Source: JBMNUM01 sp050946275
Lineage (GTDB): Bacteria; Actinomycetota; Coriobacteriia; Coriobacteriales; CADBOM01
Direction: 5' to 3'
Assembly (NCBI GenBank): GCA_050946275.1
Contig: JBMNUM010000018.1
Span: 1-43,807 of the forward strand
Length of the DNA: 43,807 bases
Made by a program: the position numbers and the translations under genes. The number at the start of each line of letters is the position of its first letter. Position 1 is the stretch's first letter. Of the stretch, positions 14,543-23,088 are shown one piece after another. The notes below the pieces were generated by a model that was given only the letters and a program-made list of their open reading frames with translations, ran no database searches and was not told where the DNA came from.

Positions 14543-16819
14543 TTACCTTGGCTCCCATTCTACCTTCATGCGGTGGCTGTACACGTTATGGACCAAGAAG
14601 CCCTCGCCCTCGGGAGCTGGCTCGAAGAACACCCAGATTGTGATGATGCCAACCTGCTTGTGCGTGACGATCCAACCAGTCTCGTCGTCGAGCAGCTGCG
14701 CGCCGGTCTCGTAGGACGAGGCGATGGCCTCCTGCACCTCCTCGACGAGCAGCAGCTCGTCGTCGAGCTTGGCGAGGATGCCGTCGTCGAGCGTCAGCGG
14801 TGGCAGGTCGCGCATCGCGGGCATAGCCTCGCCGGACAGCTCGGCCTTGAGCAGCTCGCGATTCGTCCGGCGCTGGCTCAGCGAGGGACGCGGGGTTGGC
14901 TCGGTGCGGCCCATGAGCACATCGAGGATATGCAGCACGCGCGCGTCATGCGAGGCAAAGACGTCGCGGCAGTTCGAGCAGTACGTCACCACATCGTGTT
15001 CGGCGCTCTTCAGGCGCGCGTCGGCGATCGAGCGCGTGTAGTCCTTGTCGGCGCTGTAGGTGAGACCGCCGAATCCGCAGCAGCGTGCCTCCGAGCCATC
15101 GCCCTGCATCTCGTCCACCTTGTAACCGAGCTTCTCGAGCACCTTGCGGATGGCAAGGCGCGAGCCGGCATCGGCGCGTGCAGAGCAGGGGTCGAAGAGG
15201 CTGATCTCGCCATTGCCGAAGAGTTCCTCGGGCGCGGGCAGATCCGCCTCGGCCGCGAGCTCCCACAACGAGCAGATGTCGAGGCGGGGATTTCCCCTCA
15301 ACAGCATCTTGCGGCACGTCGGGCACGCGACGACGACCTTCGGCTCGCCGAGCGCAACCCAACGCCCGTGGAAACCCTCCTGCACGATGGAGAAGAGCCC
15401 CTCACCGCCCGACCAGTGGGCGGGAGCGCCGCAGCACGACACGTCGAGTGCGACGTTTTCCTCGCCGACGATACGCTGCAGCAGCTCGTACGAGGATGTG
15501 ACGAGCGTCGGGTCGGATGCACCGAGCGAGCAACCGGGGAAGTACAGGTATTCCGGCTTGCCGCCTTCCGGCACCAGCTGGAATGCCGCCCGATGCCCGA
15601 GCGCGTGATTCATGTCGCGCAGCCAGAAATCGTGGAACGCGGGCGGCAGCTCACCGCGCTTGCGCAGGATTCTGCGAGCCTCGAGGTAGAGCTCGCCCAT
15701 GTTGAGGCCGTTCGGGCAACGCTCGCCGCACAACCCGCACTGCGAGCACATGTTGGACTTGCGCAGGGCGATCTTCGCGGAGTGCTTTGCGACCGCGGCG
15801 AACGTCTCCGACAGGTCATGGATGCATTGCTTCGGCTTGCGACGGTCGCGCGACATGAGGTCGCACGTCGTCACGCAGAAGTCGCACTCGCACATGAGGC
15901 ACCGCTGCGCCTCGGCAATCGCCTCTTCTCGCGTATAGAACGTGTCGGCGGGCTCGACGGCGGGGATATCAGCGACCTGCGAGCAATCGACGTGCAGGTT
16001 CGTGCACTCCCGGGGCACATCGTCGCGATCGATGGAGAGCGAGCCGCCACGGAGCATGCGCTCGACGCTCAGGCAAACGGAGAGCGCCGACCCCATCGCG
16101 ACAACATGGTCGTACTCGCCCACGATACGGCCCGCGGCGAAGACGCCCTTGCGGGAAGTTTCCCGGGTGATCGGGTCGATCTTGATGTAATCGCCCTGGG
16201 TCGCGAGACCGAAATCACCGGAATGGGCACCCGTCGCGAGAATCAGCGCATCCCACTCGAAGTCGTCGAGCGACTTGAAAGGACTCCCGTAGACAACGGA
16301 GGCATTTTCCTCCACGGTCTTGCGCGCCGCATCGAGCACGGCATGCGGCAGCTCGTCCTCCGGGAGCTGGAGGAGATGGCCTCCGAGCATGGACGACGAT
16401 GTGCGGAGCTCGACGTTGTATCCTTTTCGGCCAAGCGCATACGCGCAGGTCATGGCGGTGAGTCCGCTGCCCACGACGACGATGGTGCCCTTCTTCTTGC
16501 GGCGGGCATAACGACGCGCGGGCGTCTCGCGGCCGAAATCGAAGCAGGCGCGCTCCAGGGCCCTCATGTTTATCGAGCCGCCGTACCCACCTCGGATGCA
16601 CTCGGCACGGCATGGCTCCGAGCACAGCCGGCAGACGAACTGGGGAAAGGGGATGTGCTGCTCGAGGAAGGTGCGCGCGATGTCGAACTCGCCTTTGGCA
16701 ACACGGCCGACTATCGTGCGCACATCGAGGCCGAACGGGCACCGCATCGTGCATGGCACCGGATCGTCAGCCGTGCACATGTTCGAGTGGTCAACCACCC
16801 ATGCAGCCGTCTGAACCAT
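14543..16819 (-). CDS. FAD-linked iron-sulfur oxidoreductase with CCG domains (dicluster protein)
   Basis: Large soluble redox protein, 758 aa. (1) The N-terminal GltD/DPD-like Fe-S region has Cys15, 23, 27, 63, 66, 70 and 74. (2) A nucleotide-binding Rossmann part has Gly117-x-Gly119 in 'IVVVGSGLTAMTCAYALGRK', with 'ILATGAHSG' and 'GVFAAGRIVGEYDHV'. (3) Two 4Fe-4S motifs follow, 'CLMCECDFCVTTCD' and 'CSQCGLCGERCPNG'. (4) Two heterodisulfide-reductase-type CCG domains carry 'YFPGCSLGASD'/'VSCCGAPAHWSG' and 'LFDPCSARADAG'/'ARCCGFGGL'. (5) The C-terminal 75 residues or so are homologous to the separate 79-aa protein at 9536-9775. GAGGGGAGAG precedes the ATG. It is 102 bp downstream of the hydroxylase and is the best candidate for its electron partner. 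Confidence 0.87.
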   Translation of the reverse strand: MVQTAAWVVDHSNMCTADDPVPCTMRCPFGLDVRTIVGRVAKGEFDIARTFLEQHIPFPQFVCRLCSEPCRAECIRGGYGGSINMRALERACFDFGRETPARRYARRKKKGTIVVVGSGLTAMTCAYALGRKGYNVELRTSSSMLGGHLLQLPEDELPHAVLDAARKTVEENASVVYGSPFKSLDDFEWDALILATGAHSGDFGLATQGDYIKIDPITRETSRKGVFAAGRIVGEYDHVVAMGSALSVCLSVERMLRGGSLSIDRDDVPRECTNLHVDCSQVADIPAVEPADTFYTREEAIAEAQRCLMCECDFCVTTCDLMSRDRRKPKQCIHDLSETFAAVAKHSAKIALRKSNMCSQCGLCGERCPNGLNMGELYLEARRILRKRGELPPAFHDFWLRDMNHALGHRAAFQLVPEGGKPEYLYFPGCSLGASDPTLVTSSYELLQRIVGEENVALDVSCCGAPAHWSGGEGLFSIVQEGFHGRWVALGEPKVVVACPTCRKMLLRGNPRLDICSLWELAAEADLPAPEELFGNGEISLFDPCSARADAGSRLAIRKVLEKLGYKVDEMQGDGSEARCCGFGGLTYSADKDYTRSIADARLKSAEHDVVTYCSNCRDVFASHDARVLHILDVLMGRTEPTPRPSLSQRRTNRELLKAELSGEAMPAMRDLPPLTLDDGILAKLDDELLLVEEVQEAIASSYETGAQLLDDETGWIVTHKQVGIITIWVFFEPAPEGEGFLVHNVYSHRMKVEWEPR

Positions 16820-16921
16820 AACTCTCCCCTCGTTACCCCAGATGAGCCAATCGCTTGTCTCATCTTACAAGGAGGGGCCGCATCAGCGGCCCCTCCCATT
16901 TGATCCTGATTCCGCTCGATC

Positions 16922-19756
16922 CTACATCGGGTTGGCGATGAAGTCGTCGAGGCGCTGGTACAGGTCGTCGCCCAGCCAGTACTGATCATCCATGAACGGC
17001 TCGCCAGCAGCCTTGGCGGCGAGTCCGGCCTTGATCTTGTCCGGCGTGGCCGGCAGCTCGCGGACGCGGACGCCGCAAGCGTTGTAGATGGCGTTGATGA
17101 CCGACACGTGGCAACCAGACAGGTAAACCTCGGAAGCGCCAACGGAGCCGTGCGGGCCGCTCGGACGCGGGGTCTCCTGGCAGATGACCTCGAGGTCATC
17201 CGGAACATCCATGATGTACGGGAAGCCGCACTGGATGAGACCGGTCTGCTTGATCGGATCGCTGTAATCCTCGGACAGCGCGAAGCCGATGGACTGCGCC
17301 ATGCCGCCCATGGCCTGGCCCTCGAGGCCCTGCTTGGAGGAGACGATTCCGACATCGGTGGCACCGTGCATCGAGAGCACCTTGGCCTTACCGGTCTCGG
17401 TGTCGACCTCGACGGTGGTCACATAGAAGCCGTAGGTGTACTCGGGGCTCATCGCACCCTGGCCGTACGTGTCGTCGTTCGGCGTGCACATGCCGGTGGT
17501 GTCGTAGACACCGATGTACTTGGTCTCGATGCCATCGGCAACCATCTCATCGTAAGTGCGGAGCGTTCCGTCGTCCTTCTTCATGGCGTCGACGAGCTTC
17601 GTGCAGGCGTCGAGGATGGCGTTGCCGACCATGTAGTTGGAGCGCGATGCGGCCGCCGGGCCGGAGATCGGGCACTGGCCCGTGTCGTTCATGCGCAGGT
17701 GAATGCACTCGGGATCGACGTAGTAGCCAGCCTTCTTCAGCGACTCATGGGCATGGACGAGCGAGCCGACCGACGCGCCCTGGCCCTGCTCCTCCCAGGT
17801 GTCGTAGATGTTGACACCGCCGTCGGGACGGAGCTCGGCCGCCGCCTCGGAATGGTCATCCGGGCCGCCGCACACGTTGTAGTGCGCGCTCGAGACGCCG
17901 ACGCCGCGGAGGATCTTGCCATCGCTCTCGGCGTTGAACTTCTCGACCTCGGCCTTCTTCTCGAGGTAGTACGGACGCATGATGTCGATCAGGCCGGCCA
18001 TCGGGTAAACCGTGTACTCCTGGCCGTTGATGTTCGTGTCGCCCTCGCGGAAGACGTTGATGTAGCGGAACTCGAGCGGGTCGATGCCGCACTCCTCCGC
18101 CAGCTCGTCGATCATCTGCTCGGAGGCCGTGTAGACCTGCGGCGAGCCGAAGCCGCGGAACGCCGTGGAGAACGCGTTGTTCGTGTAGGCGATCTCGGCG
18201 ATGCCGGCAACGCTGGGCACATAGTACGGGGCACCCATGTAGCGGCGGCCCTTGCTGACGACGTCGGACGTCTCGATGTGAGCGCCCTTGTCATAGCAGA
18301 TCACGAACTCCTCGGCGAGGATCTTGCCGTTCTCGTCGGCAGCCATCTTGAGGTTCGTGTAGGAAGCGGCGCGCTTGCCCGTCCAGCGGTTGTGCTCCGG
18401 GTAGGTCAGGACCATCGAGCACGGCTGGCCGGTGGCGATGTGGCAGGCGGCCATCACGGCGTACGTGGCCGGCGACAGCGAGTAGCCGAAGGAAGCGCCC
18501 GTGTGGTTCTCGATCTCGCGCAGGTCGGTGGGAGCGAGACCCAGGCCCTCGGCCGTGAGGATCGTCGCAAACCAGACGAACAGCGACTTGGTGTGAACGG
18601 TCAGGCGACCCTCCTCGTCCGTGTAGGCGAGCGCGCAATCGGGCTCGATGACGAGGTGGGGCTGGCAGGCGCTGTGATAGCTATGCTCGACGACGTGCGG
18701 AGCCTTGGCGAACACCTCGCGCGGATCCTCGCCGCGCATGACCGGGAGCTCCTGGAACAGGTTCGGGGACTCCTTGTGGACGCGCTCGGCATCCGGGTCG
18801 ATGGCATCGAGGACGTCGGTGTAGGCGGCCAGCGGCTCGTACTCGACCTTGATGGTCGCGGCAGCGGCGCGCGCATGCTCCTCGGTGTCGGCCGCGACGA
18901 CGGCGACGACGTCACCGACGCGGAAGACCTCGTCATCGCAGATGATCGGGCGCGTGTTCAGCGGGCTGTACATACGCTTGGCGGCATCCGGGAAGAAGAT
19001 GCGGTTGGTGCCCTTGACGTCCTTGGCCGTGATGACCTTGACGACGCCCGGCATCTTCTCGGCCTCGGCGAAGTCGATCGACAGGATCTTGGCATGGTAC
19101 TGATCGGACTGCACCATGGCGAGACGGAGGACGCCCTCCGGAAGCTTCATGTTGAGGTCCGCGCCGTAATCGGCCGTGCCCGTGACCTTGGCCAGGGCGT
19201 CGGGACGCGGATAGTTGGTGCCGTAGATGCGCTGATCCTCGGGCATCTTGAAGGCGAGATCCTCCATCGTCATCTCACCGCGGACGACCTTGGCGGCCTC
19301 CATGACGGCGTCGACGAGGAACTTGTAACCGGTGCAGCGGCAAGCGTTGCGGTTCTTCTGGAACCAGGCGCGAACCTCCTCGCGCGTGGGATTCGGATTC
19401 TCGTCGAGAAGAGCCTTGGCGGTGACGATGAAGCCGGGGGTGCAGAAGCCGCACTGGACACCACCGCACACGATCCAGGCGAGCTGCAGCGGGTGCAGGT
19501 TCGTCGGCGTGCCGATGCCCTCGATAGTGGTGACGTCCGCGTACTCGGGAATGCTCTTCATCTTGCGCACGCACGAGCGGACGACCTTGCCGTCAACGAT
19601 CACGTTGCAGGCGCCGCACTGGCCCATGCCGCAACCGATCTTGACTCCGGTGAAACCCATTCTCCTCAACACAACGGCGAGCGTATCCTTCTCCGGGTCA
19701 CAAACAAGGATTCGCTCAACGCCATTGACGTTGAGGAACATCTTCCTGAAAGCCAT
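16922..19756 (-). CDS. Molybdenum hydroxylase, aldehyde oxidoreductase/xanthine dehydrogenase type (fused 2Fe-2S + Mo domains)
   Basis: Single-chain enzyme of 944 aa that would hydroxylate an aldehyde or N-heterocycle with water. The N-terminal ferredoxin domain has Cys42, Cys47, Cys50 and Cys62. The helical [2Fe-2S] domain has Cys102, Cys105, Cys139 and Cys141. This spacing fits the Desulfovibrio aldehyde oxidoreductase. From about residue 195 the Mo-binding part begins ('RPDALAKVTGTADYGADL'). The conserved active-site glutamate is at about residue 876 in 'HGSVGASEVYLSG'. There is no FAD domain and no separate FAD subunit in the window. AAAGGGGACTGG precedes the ATG. It is first in the leftward island run. 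The substrate cannot be told from sequence. Confidence 0.93.
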   Translation of the reverse strand: MAFRKMFLNVNGVERILVCDPEKDTLAVVLRRMGFTGVKIGCGMGQCGACNVIVDGKVVRSCVRKMKSIPEYADVTTIEGIGTPTNLHPLQLAWIVCGGVQCGFCTPGFIVTAKALLDENPNPTREEVRAWFQKNRNACRCTGYKFLVDAVMEAAKVVRGEMTMEDLAFKMPEDQRIYGTNYPRPDALAKVTGTADYGADLNMKLPEGVLRLAMVQSDQYHAKILSIDFAEAEKMPGVVKVITAKDVKGTNRIFFPDAAKRMYSPLNTRPIICDDEVFRVGDVVAVVAADTEEHARAAAATIKVEYEPLAAYTDVLDAIDPDAERVHKESPNLFQELPVMRGEDPREVFAKAPHVVEHSYHSACQPHLVIEPDCALAYTDEEGRLTVHTKSLFVWFATILTAEGLGLAPTDLREIENHTGASFGYSLSPATYAVMAACHIATGQPCSMVLTYPEHNRWTGKRAASYTNLKMAADENGKILAEEFVICYDKGAHIETSDVVSKGRRYMGAPYYVPSVAGIAEIAYTNNAFSTAFRGFGSPQVYTASEQMIDELAEECGIDPLEFRYINVFREGDTNINGQEYTVYPMAGLIDIMRPYYLEKKAEVEKFNAESDGKILRGVGVSSAHYNVCGGPDDHSEAAAELRPDGGVNIYDTWEEQGQGASVGSLVHAHESLKKAGYYVDPECIHLRMNDTGQCPISGPAAASRSNYMVGNAILDACTKLVDAMKKDDGTLRTYDEMVADGIETKYIGVYDTTGMCTPNDDTYGQGAMSPEYTYGFYVTTVEVDTETGKAKVLSMHGATDVGIVSSKQGLEGQAMGGMAQSIGFALSEDYSDPIKQTGLIQCGFPYIMDVPDDLEVICQETPRPSGPHGSVGASEVYLSGCHVSVINAIYNACGVRVRELPATPDKIKAGLAAKAAGEPFMDDQYWLGDDLYQRLDDFIANPM

Positions 19757-19829
19757 AATTCCAGTCCCCTTTCGGCTCTCATCCCACTATTCGGTTTTCC
19801 CATCTCCCAAAAGGAAGAGTATTCAACAT

Positions 19830-19859
19830 AAACTAATCGAACAAATTTAAACGCGTCAA
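19830..19859 (-). promoter_or_regulatory. Candidate promoter of the molybdoenzyme operon
   Basis: On the minus strand, TTGACG (19859-19854) lies 18 bp before TAGTTT (19835-19830) in AT-rich DNA, which would start transcription about 65 bp before the hydroxylase ATG. The -35 is good, the -10 weak. No known regulator site is recognisable around it. Confidence 0.45.
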
Positions 19860-19955
19860 GGAGAGCGCGCTCGCTAAGCAAGTAAAAGGAATTAATCTTT
19901 CCTAATTGCGCAGTTGCGTGTTGGTTATGCCACTCTCCGGCCTAAAACGACAGAC

Positions 19956-20018
19956 GCGCGGCAGGCCATCCGGCCGACCGCGCGGTGTTGCTCGATGCTG
20001 GGACAAGTGACCTGTCCC
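19956..20018 (-). terminator. Tandem hairpins after pyrD
   Basis: Leftward transcripts from pyrD first meet GGGACA (20018-20013) pairing with TGTCCC (20005-20000). They then meet GCGCGG-TCGGCCGGATGGCCTG-CCGCGC (19983-19956), followed by TCTGTCGTTTTAGG. The second looks like a rho-independent terminator of the pyr operon. It also insulates the divergent island promoter. The remainder of 19860-20029 holds nothing I recognise. Confidence 0.6.
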
Positions 20019-20029
20019 CTCCATTTCTC

Positions 20030-20941
20030 CTACTCGAGCGCGCCTATTAGTTCATGGACGTCCGAGACCCCCTCGGCCTCGCAGAACTCCTCGATGCCCC
20101 GGGCAACATCGGCCGCAGCCCGCGGGTTCGCGAAGTTCGCCGTGCCCACGGCCACCGCGGTGGCGCCGGCGAGCATGAACTCGACCGCGTCGACGCCCGT
20201 CGAGATGCCGCCCATGCCGACGATCGGAATCTGCACGGCGTGGTAGACCTCGTGCACCATGCGCAGCGCGACGGGCTTGACCGCCGGACCGGACATGCCG
20301 CCGACCTTGCGCGCGAGCACCGCCCTGCGCCTGCGCGCATCGATGGCCATGCCGAGCAGCGTGTTGATGAGCGAGACGGCGTCGGCACCCTCGGCCTCGG
20401 CGACCTTGGCGATGACGGTGATATCGGTGATGTTGGGAGTGAGCTTTACGATCATCGGGCGCTTCGTCGCGGCGCGGCACGAGGAGATGACGGCCGCGGA
20501 CGCTTTGGGGTCGACGCCGAACGTCATGCCGCCGCTGTCGACATTCGGACACGAGATGTTGAGCTCGTAGGCGCCGATGGCGGGCTCCTCCTCGAGGCGC
20601 TCGATCACCGCCGCGTATTCCCCGGCGCTGTGGCCGGAGACGTTCACGATGATCGGCACGTTCTGCTGCGAGAGCCAGGCGAGGTCACCAGCGCAGAACG
20701 CCTCGACGCCGGGATTCTGCAGACCAATCGAGTTGAGCATGCCGCTCGGGGTCTCGGCGATGCGCGGGGAGTCGTTGCCCGCCCACGGGCCGAGCGAGAC
20801 ACCCTTCGTCGTGACGGCCCCCAGCTCGCGGAGGTCGAAGAACTCGCTGTACTGCCGGCCTGCGGCGAACGTTCCCGACGCGGTCGTGACGGGGTTCTTC
20901 ATCTTGAGCGCGCCGAGCGCGACTTCCATCTTCACGGCCAT
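20030..20941 (-). CDS. pyrD: Dihydroorotate dehydrogenase, class 1B catalytic subunit
   Basis: Oxidises dihydroorotate to orotate on FMN and passes electrons to PyrK. The protein is 303 aa. Class 1 motifs are 'NPVTTASGTFAAGRQYSEF', the active-site cysteine in 'YELNISCPNVDSGGMTFG', 'IVKLTPNITD', and FMN-phosphate contacts in 'IVGMGGISTGVDAVEFMLAG'. The start ATG overlaps the pyrK stop by one base (TGATG), so the longer frame to 20986 is not used. A partner PyrK in the same operon identifies class 1B (NAD-linked). Confidence 0.96.
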   Translation of the reverse strand: MAVKMEVALGALKMKNPVTTASGTFAAGRQYSEFFDLRELGAVTTKGVSLGPWAGNDSPRIAETPSGMLNSIGLQNPGVEAFCAGDLAWLSQQNVPIIVNVSGHSAGEYAAVIERLEEEPAIGAYELNISCPNVDSGGMTFGVDPKASAAVISSCRAATKRPMIVKLTPNITDITVIAKVAEAEGADAVSLINTLLGMAIDARRRRAVLARKVGGMSGPAVKPVALRMVHEVYHAVQIPIVGMGGISTGVDAVEFMLAGATAVAVGTANFANPRAAADVARGIEEFCEAEGVSDVHELIGALE

Positions 20942-21714
20942 CACCACACCACCTCCGAAGCTCCGAAGACCGGGCCGTCCACGCACGCGCGCTTACGGCC
21001 ATCGACCGTCTCGACCACGCAGGACAGGCACGCGCCGATGCCGCATGCCATCCTGCGCTCGACCGACACCTCGCAGGTGCAGGCATCGCCCCAGAGCTCG
21101 GCCACGCGCGCGACGGCCACCTTCTCCATGGGAGCCGGTCCGCAAATCGCGACATAATCGGTTGCCGACGGGCATTCGGCGAGCAGGTCCGTGCAGAAAC
21201 CGTGATGCCCAACCGTGCCATCGTCGGTTGCGACGCGCACGTCGGCTCCCAGCTCCCGCAGCTTCTCGACGCCCACGACGCGCTCCGCCGCTGTCGCGCC
21301 GACGAGGCATGTGACATGCGCGCCCGCCTCGACGAGCTGCTTGGCGAGCATCGTCAGCGGAGCGACACCCACGCCGCCGCACACGAGCACGGTCTCGCGG
21401 GTCCCCGCGGGCGGATTCCAGCCATGGCCCACGGGGCCGATCGCCTTCGTCCGCACGCCAGGCGCGGTCTCCGCCAGGCGCTCGCTTCCGGACCCGACCG
21501 TTTGATACAGGATGGACAGCGTCCCCTTCTCCGCATCCCACGTGTAGATGGAGAAGGGACGGCGCAGCACATGGCCGCCGAAATCGGGGATCTGCAGGTG
21601 AACGAACTGCCCCGGCTCCGCGCACGATGCGATTTGCGGTGCAGAGAACTCCACGACGTGCAGCGACGGCGCAACGCGCTCGTTCGATATGATGACGACT
21701 TCCTCGTCGAACAT
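20941..21714 (-). CDS. pyrK: Dihydroorotate dehydrogenase electron transfer subunit
   Basis: FAD and [2Fe-2S] protein that links PyrD to NAD. The protein is 257 aa. The FAD-binding motif is 'HVLRRPFSIYTWDAEKG', and the pyridine-nucleotide fold is marked by 'VLVCGGVGVAPLTMLAKQL'. The [2Fe-2S] loop near the C-terminus is 'MACGIGACLSCVV', with the fourth cysteine in 'RACVDGPVF'. AAGGAGTG precedes the ATG. A GAGTC-type hairpin separates it from pyrC. Confidence 0.95.
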   Translation of the reverse strand: MFDEEVVIISNERVAPSLHVVEFSAPQIASCAEPGQFVHLQIPDFGGHVLRRPFSIYTWDAEKGTLSILYQTVGSGSERLAETAPGVRTKAIGPVGHGWNPPAGTRETVLVCGGVGVAPLTMLAKQLVEAGAHVTCLVGATAAERVVGVEKLRELGADVRVATDDGTVGHHGFCTDLLAECPSATDYVAICGPAPMEKVAVARVAELWGDACTCEVSVERRMACGIGACLSCVVETVDGRKRACVDGPVFGASEVVW

Positions 21715-21726
21715 GGTTCACTCCTT

Positions 21727-21757
21727 AATGAGTCAAAGGACAGCCCTCCGACTCATT
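21727..21757. repeat. GAGTC-type palindrome between pyrC and pyrK
   Basis: AATGAGTC (21727-21734) pairs with GACTCATT (21750-21757), with a weaker inner AGG/CCT stem. It lies 13 bp before the pyrK start inside the operon. Same family as 11960, 14426, 27388, 29950 and 36664. Confidence 0.55.
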
Positions 21758-21771
21758 CCGCGCCCTCTTGT

Positions 21772-23088
21772 CTACCGGACGACGCCGTCCTCCATGGTCG
21801 GGACGCCGCCGACGAACGTGTCGGTCGGACGGCCCGTGATCTCGGCGCCGACAAAGCCGCAGTTCATCGCCTTCGACTCGAAGTCGTCTGCGCGCACGGT
21901 CCACTCGAGCGCGGGATCGATGACGGTGAGGTCCGCCGTGCAGCCCGGCTCGAGGGCGACGCGCTCGACACGCAGGATGCTGCGCGGGTTGACCGCCATC
22001 ATCTCGACCAGCTGGTTCCAGGTGATCTCGCCCGTGTTGACGAGCTTCGAGACGATGAGGCCCACCGAGACCTCGATGCCCGTCATGCCGAACGGCGCGA
22101 GCTCGAACTCGCTGTCCTTCTCGTGCGCGGCATGTGGCGCGTGGTCGGTGATGATCGCGTCGATCGTGCCGTCCTTGACGCCCTCGATGAGCGCGGCGCA
22201 ATCGTCTTTCGTGCGCAGCGGCGGATTGACCTTGAGCGTCGTGTCATAGGCATCCGTGATGTCGTCCTCGGAGAGGAACAGGTGATGTGGCGCCACCTCG
22301 CAGGTGACCTTGAGGCCCTCGGCCTTCGCCGCACGCACCATATCGAGACCGCGCGCCGTCGTGATGTGCTGGATGTGCAGGGGGCATCCGGTGAGACGGC
22401 TCAGCATGATGTCGCGGATGATCTGCAGCTCCTCGCCCTCGGCAGGCCAGCCGGCCAGGCCCAGGCGCGTCGAGACGACGCCCTCGTTCACCTGACCCTC
22501 GCCCACGAGGTCGTTGTCCTGGCAATGGCTCATGACGACGCGGTCGAACTGCGCGGCGTAGTCCATGACCCGGCGCATCGCGCCGGCACCCTGCACGCCG
22601 CTGCCGTCGTCGGAGAACGCGACGGCGCCATGCGCGACCATGTCGCCCATCTCGGCGAGGATCTCGCCCTTGCGGCCGACCGTGCAGGCGCCGCACACGT
22701 GCACGCGGCACCTCCCGACCTCCGCCGCGCGTCGCTTCACGTACTCGACCGTCACCGCGTTGTCGATCGTCGGCACGGTGTTGGGCATGCAGCACACCGC
22801 GGTGATGCCGCCGTGGGCAGCCGCACGGGTACCGCTCTCGATATCCTCCTTGTACTCCTGCCCGGGATCGCGCAGGTGCACGTGGATGTCCACAAGTCCG
22901 GGCACGATGACCTTGCCGGTCATATCGCGCTCGATAGCGCCCTCCGGCGCTTGCAGCCCCTGCCCGACCGCGGCGATCTTGCCGTCGGCGACGAGCAGGT
23001 CCGCGACCTCGTCGAGGCCGACCTGCGGATCGACGAGCCGCGCGTTCTTGAGCAGGTACGATTGTCCGTTGTTATCCAGCAATGCCAT
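21772..23088 (-). CDS. pyrC: Dihydroorotase
   Basis: Cyclises carbamoyl-aspartate to dihydroorotate. The protein is 438 aa and belongs to the long type I dihydroorotase class of the amidohydrolase family. The zinc motif is 'VDIHVHLRDPGQEYKEDI', further ligand regions are 'VVMSHCQDNDL' and 'PLHIQHITTARG', and the catalytic Asp is in 'DAIITDHAPHAAHEK'. I choose the ATG at 23088, with GGAGGTG 6 bases upstream, rather than the in-frame GTG at 23097, which lies in that ribosome site. It overlaps the end of pyrB by 17 bp, which implies translational coupling. Confidence 0.96.
   Translation of the reverse strand: MALLDNNGQSYLLKNARLVDPQVGLDEVADLLVADGKIAAVGQGLQAPEGAIERDMTGKVIVPGLVDIHVHLRDPGQEYKEDIESGTRAAAHGGITAVCCMPNTVPTIDNAVTVEYVKRRAAEVGRCRVHVCGACTVGRKGEILAEMGDMVAHGAVAFSDDGSGVQGAGAMRRVMDYAAQFDRVVMSHCQDNDLVGEGQVNEGVVSTRLGLAGWPAEGEELQIIRDIMLSRLTGCPLHIQHITTARGLDMVRAAKAEGLKVTCEVAPHHLFLSEDDITDAYDTTLKVNPPLRTKDDCAALIEGVKDGTIDAIITDHAPHAAHEKDSEFELAPFGMTGIEVSVGLIVSKLVNTGEITWNQLVEMMAVNPRSILRVERVALEPGCTADLTVIDPALEWTVRADDFESKAMNCGFVGAEITGRPTDTFVGGVPTMEDGVVR

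Noticed and set aside
14222..19831. Two open frames of about 900 codons opposite the flavin/Fe-S protein and the hydroxylase
   Set aside because: Antisense shadows: their composition is Val/Leu/Arg/Glu/His heavy, and the sense frames carry complete cofactor motifs.
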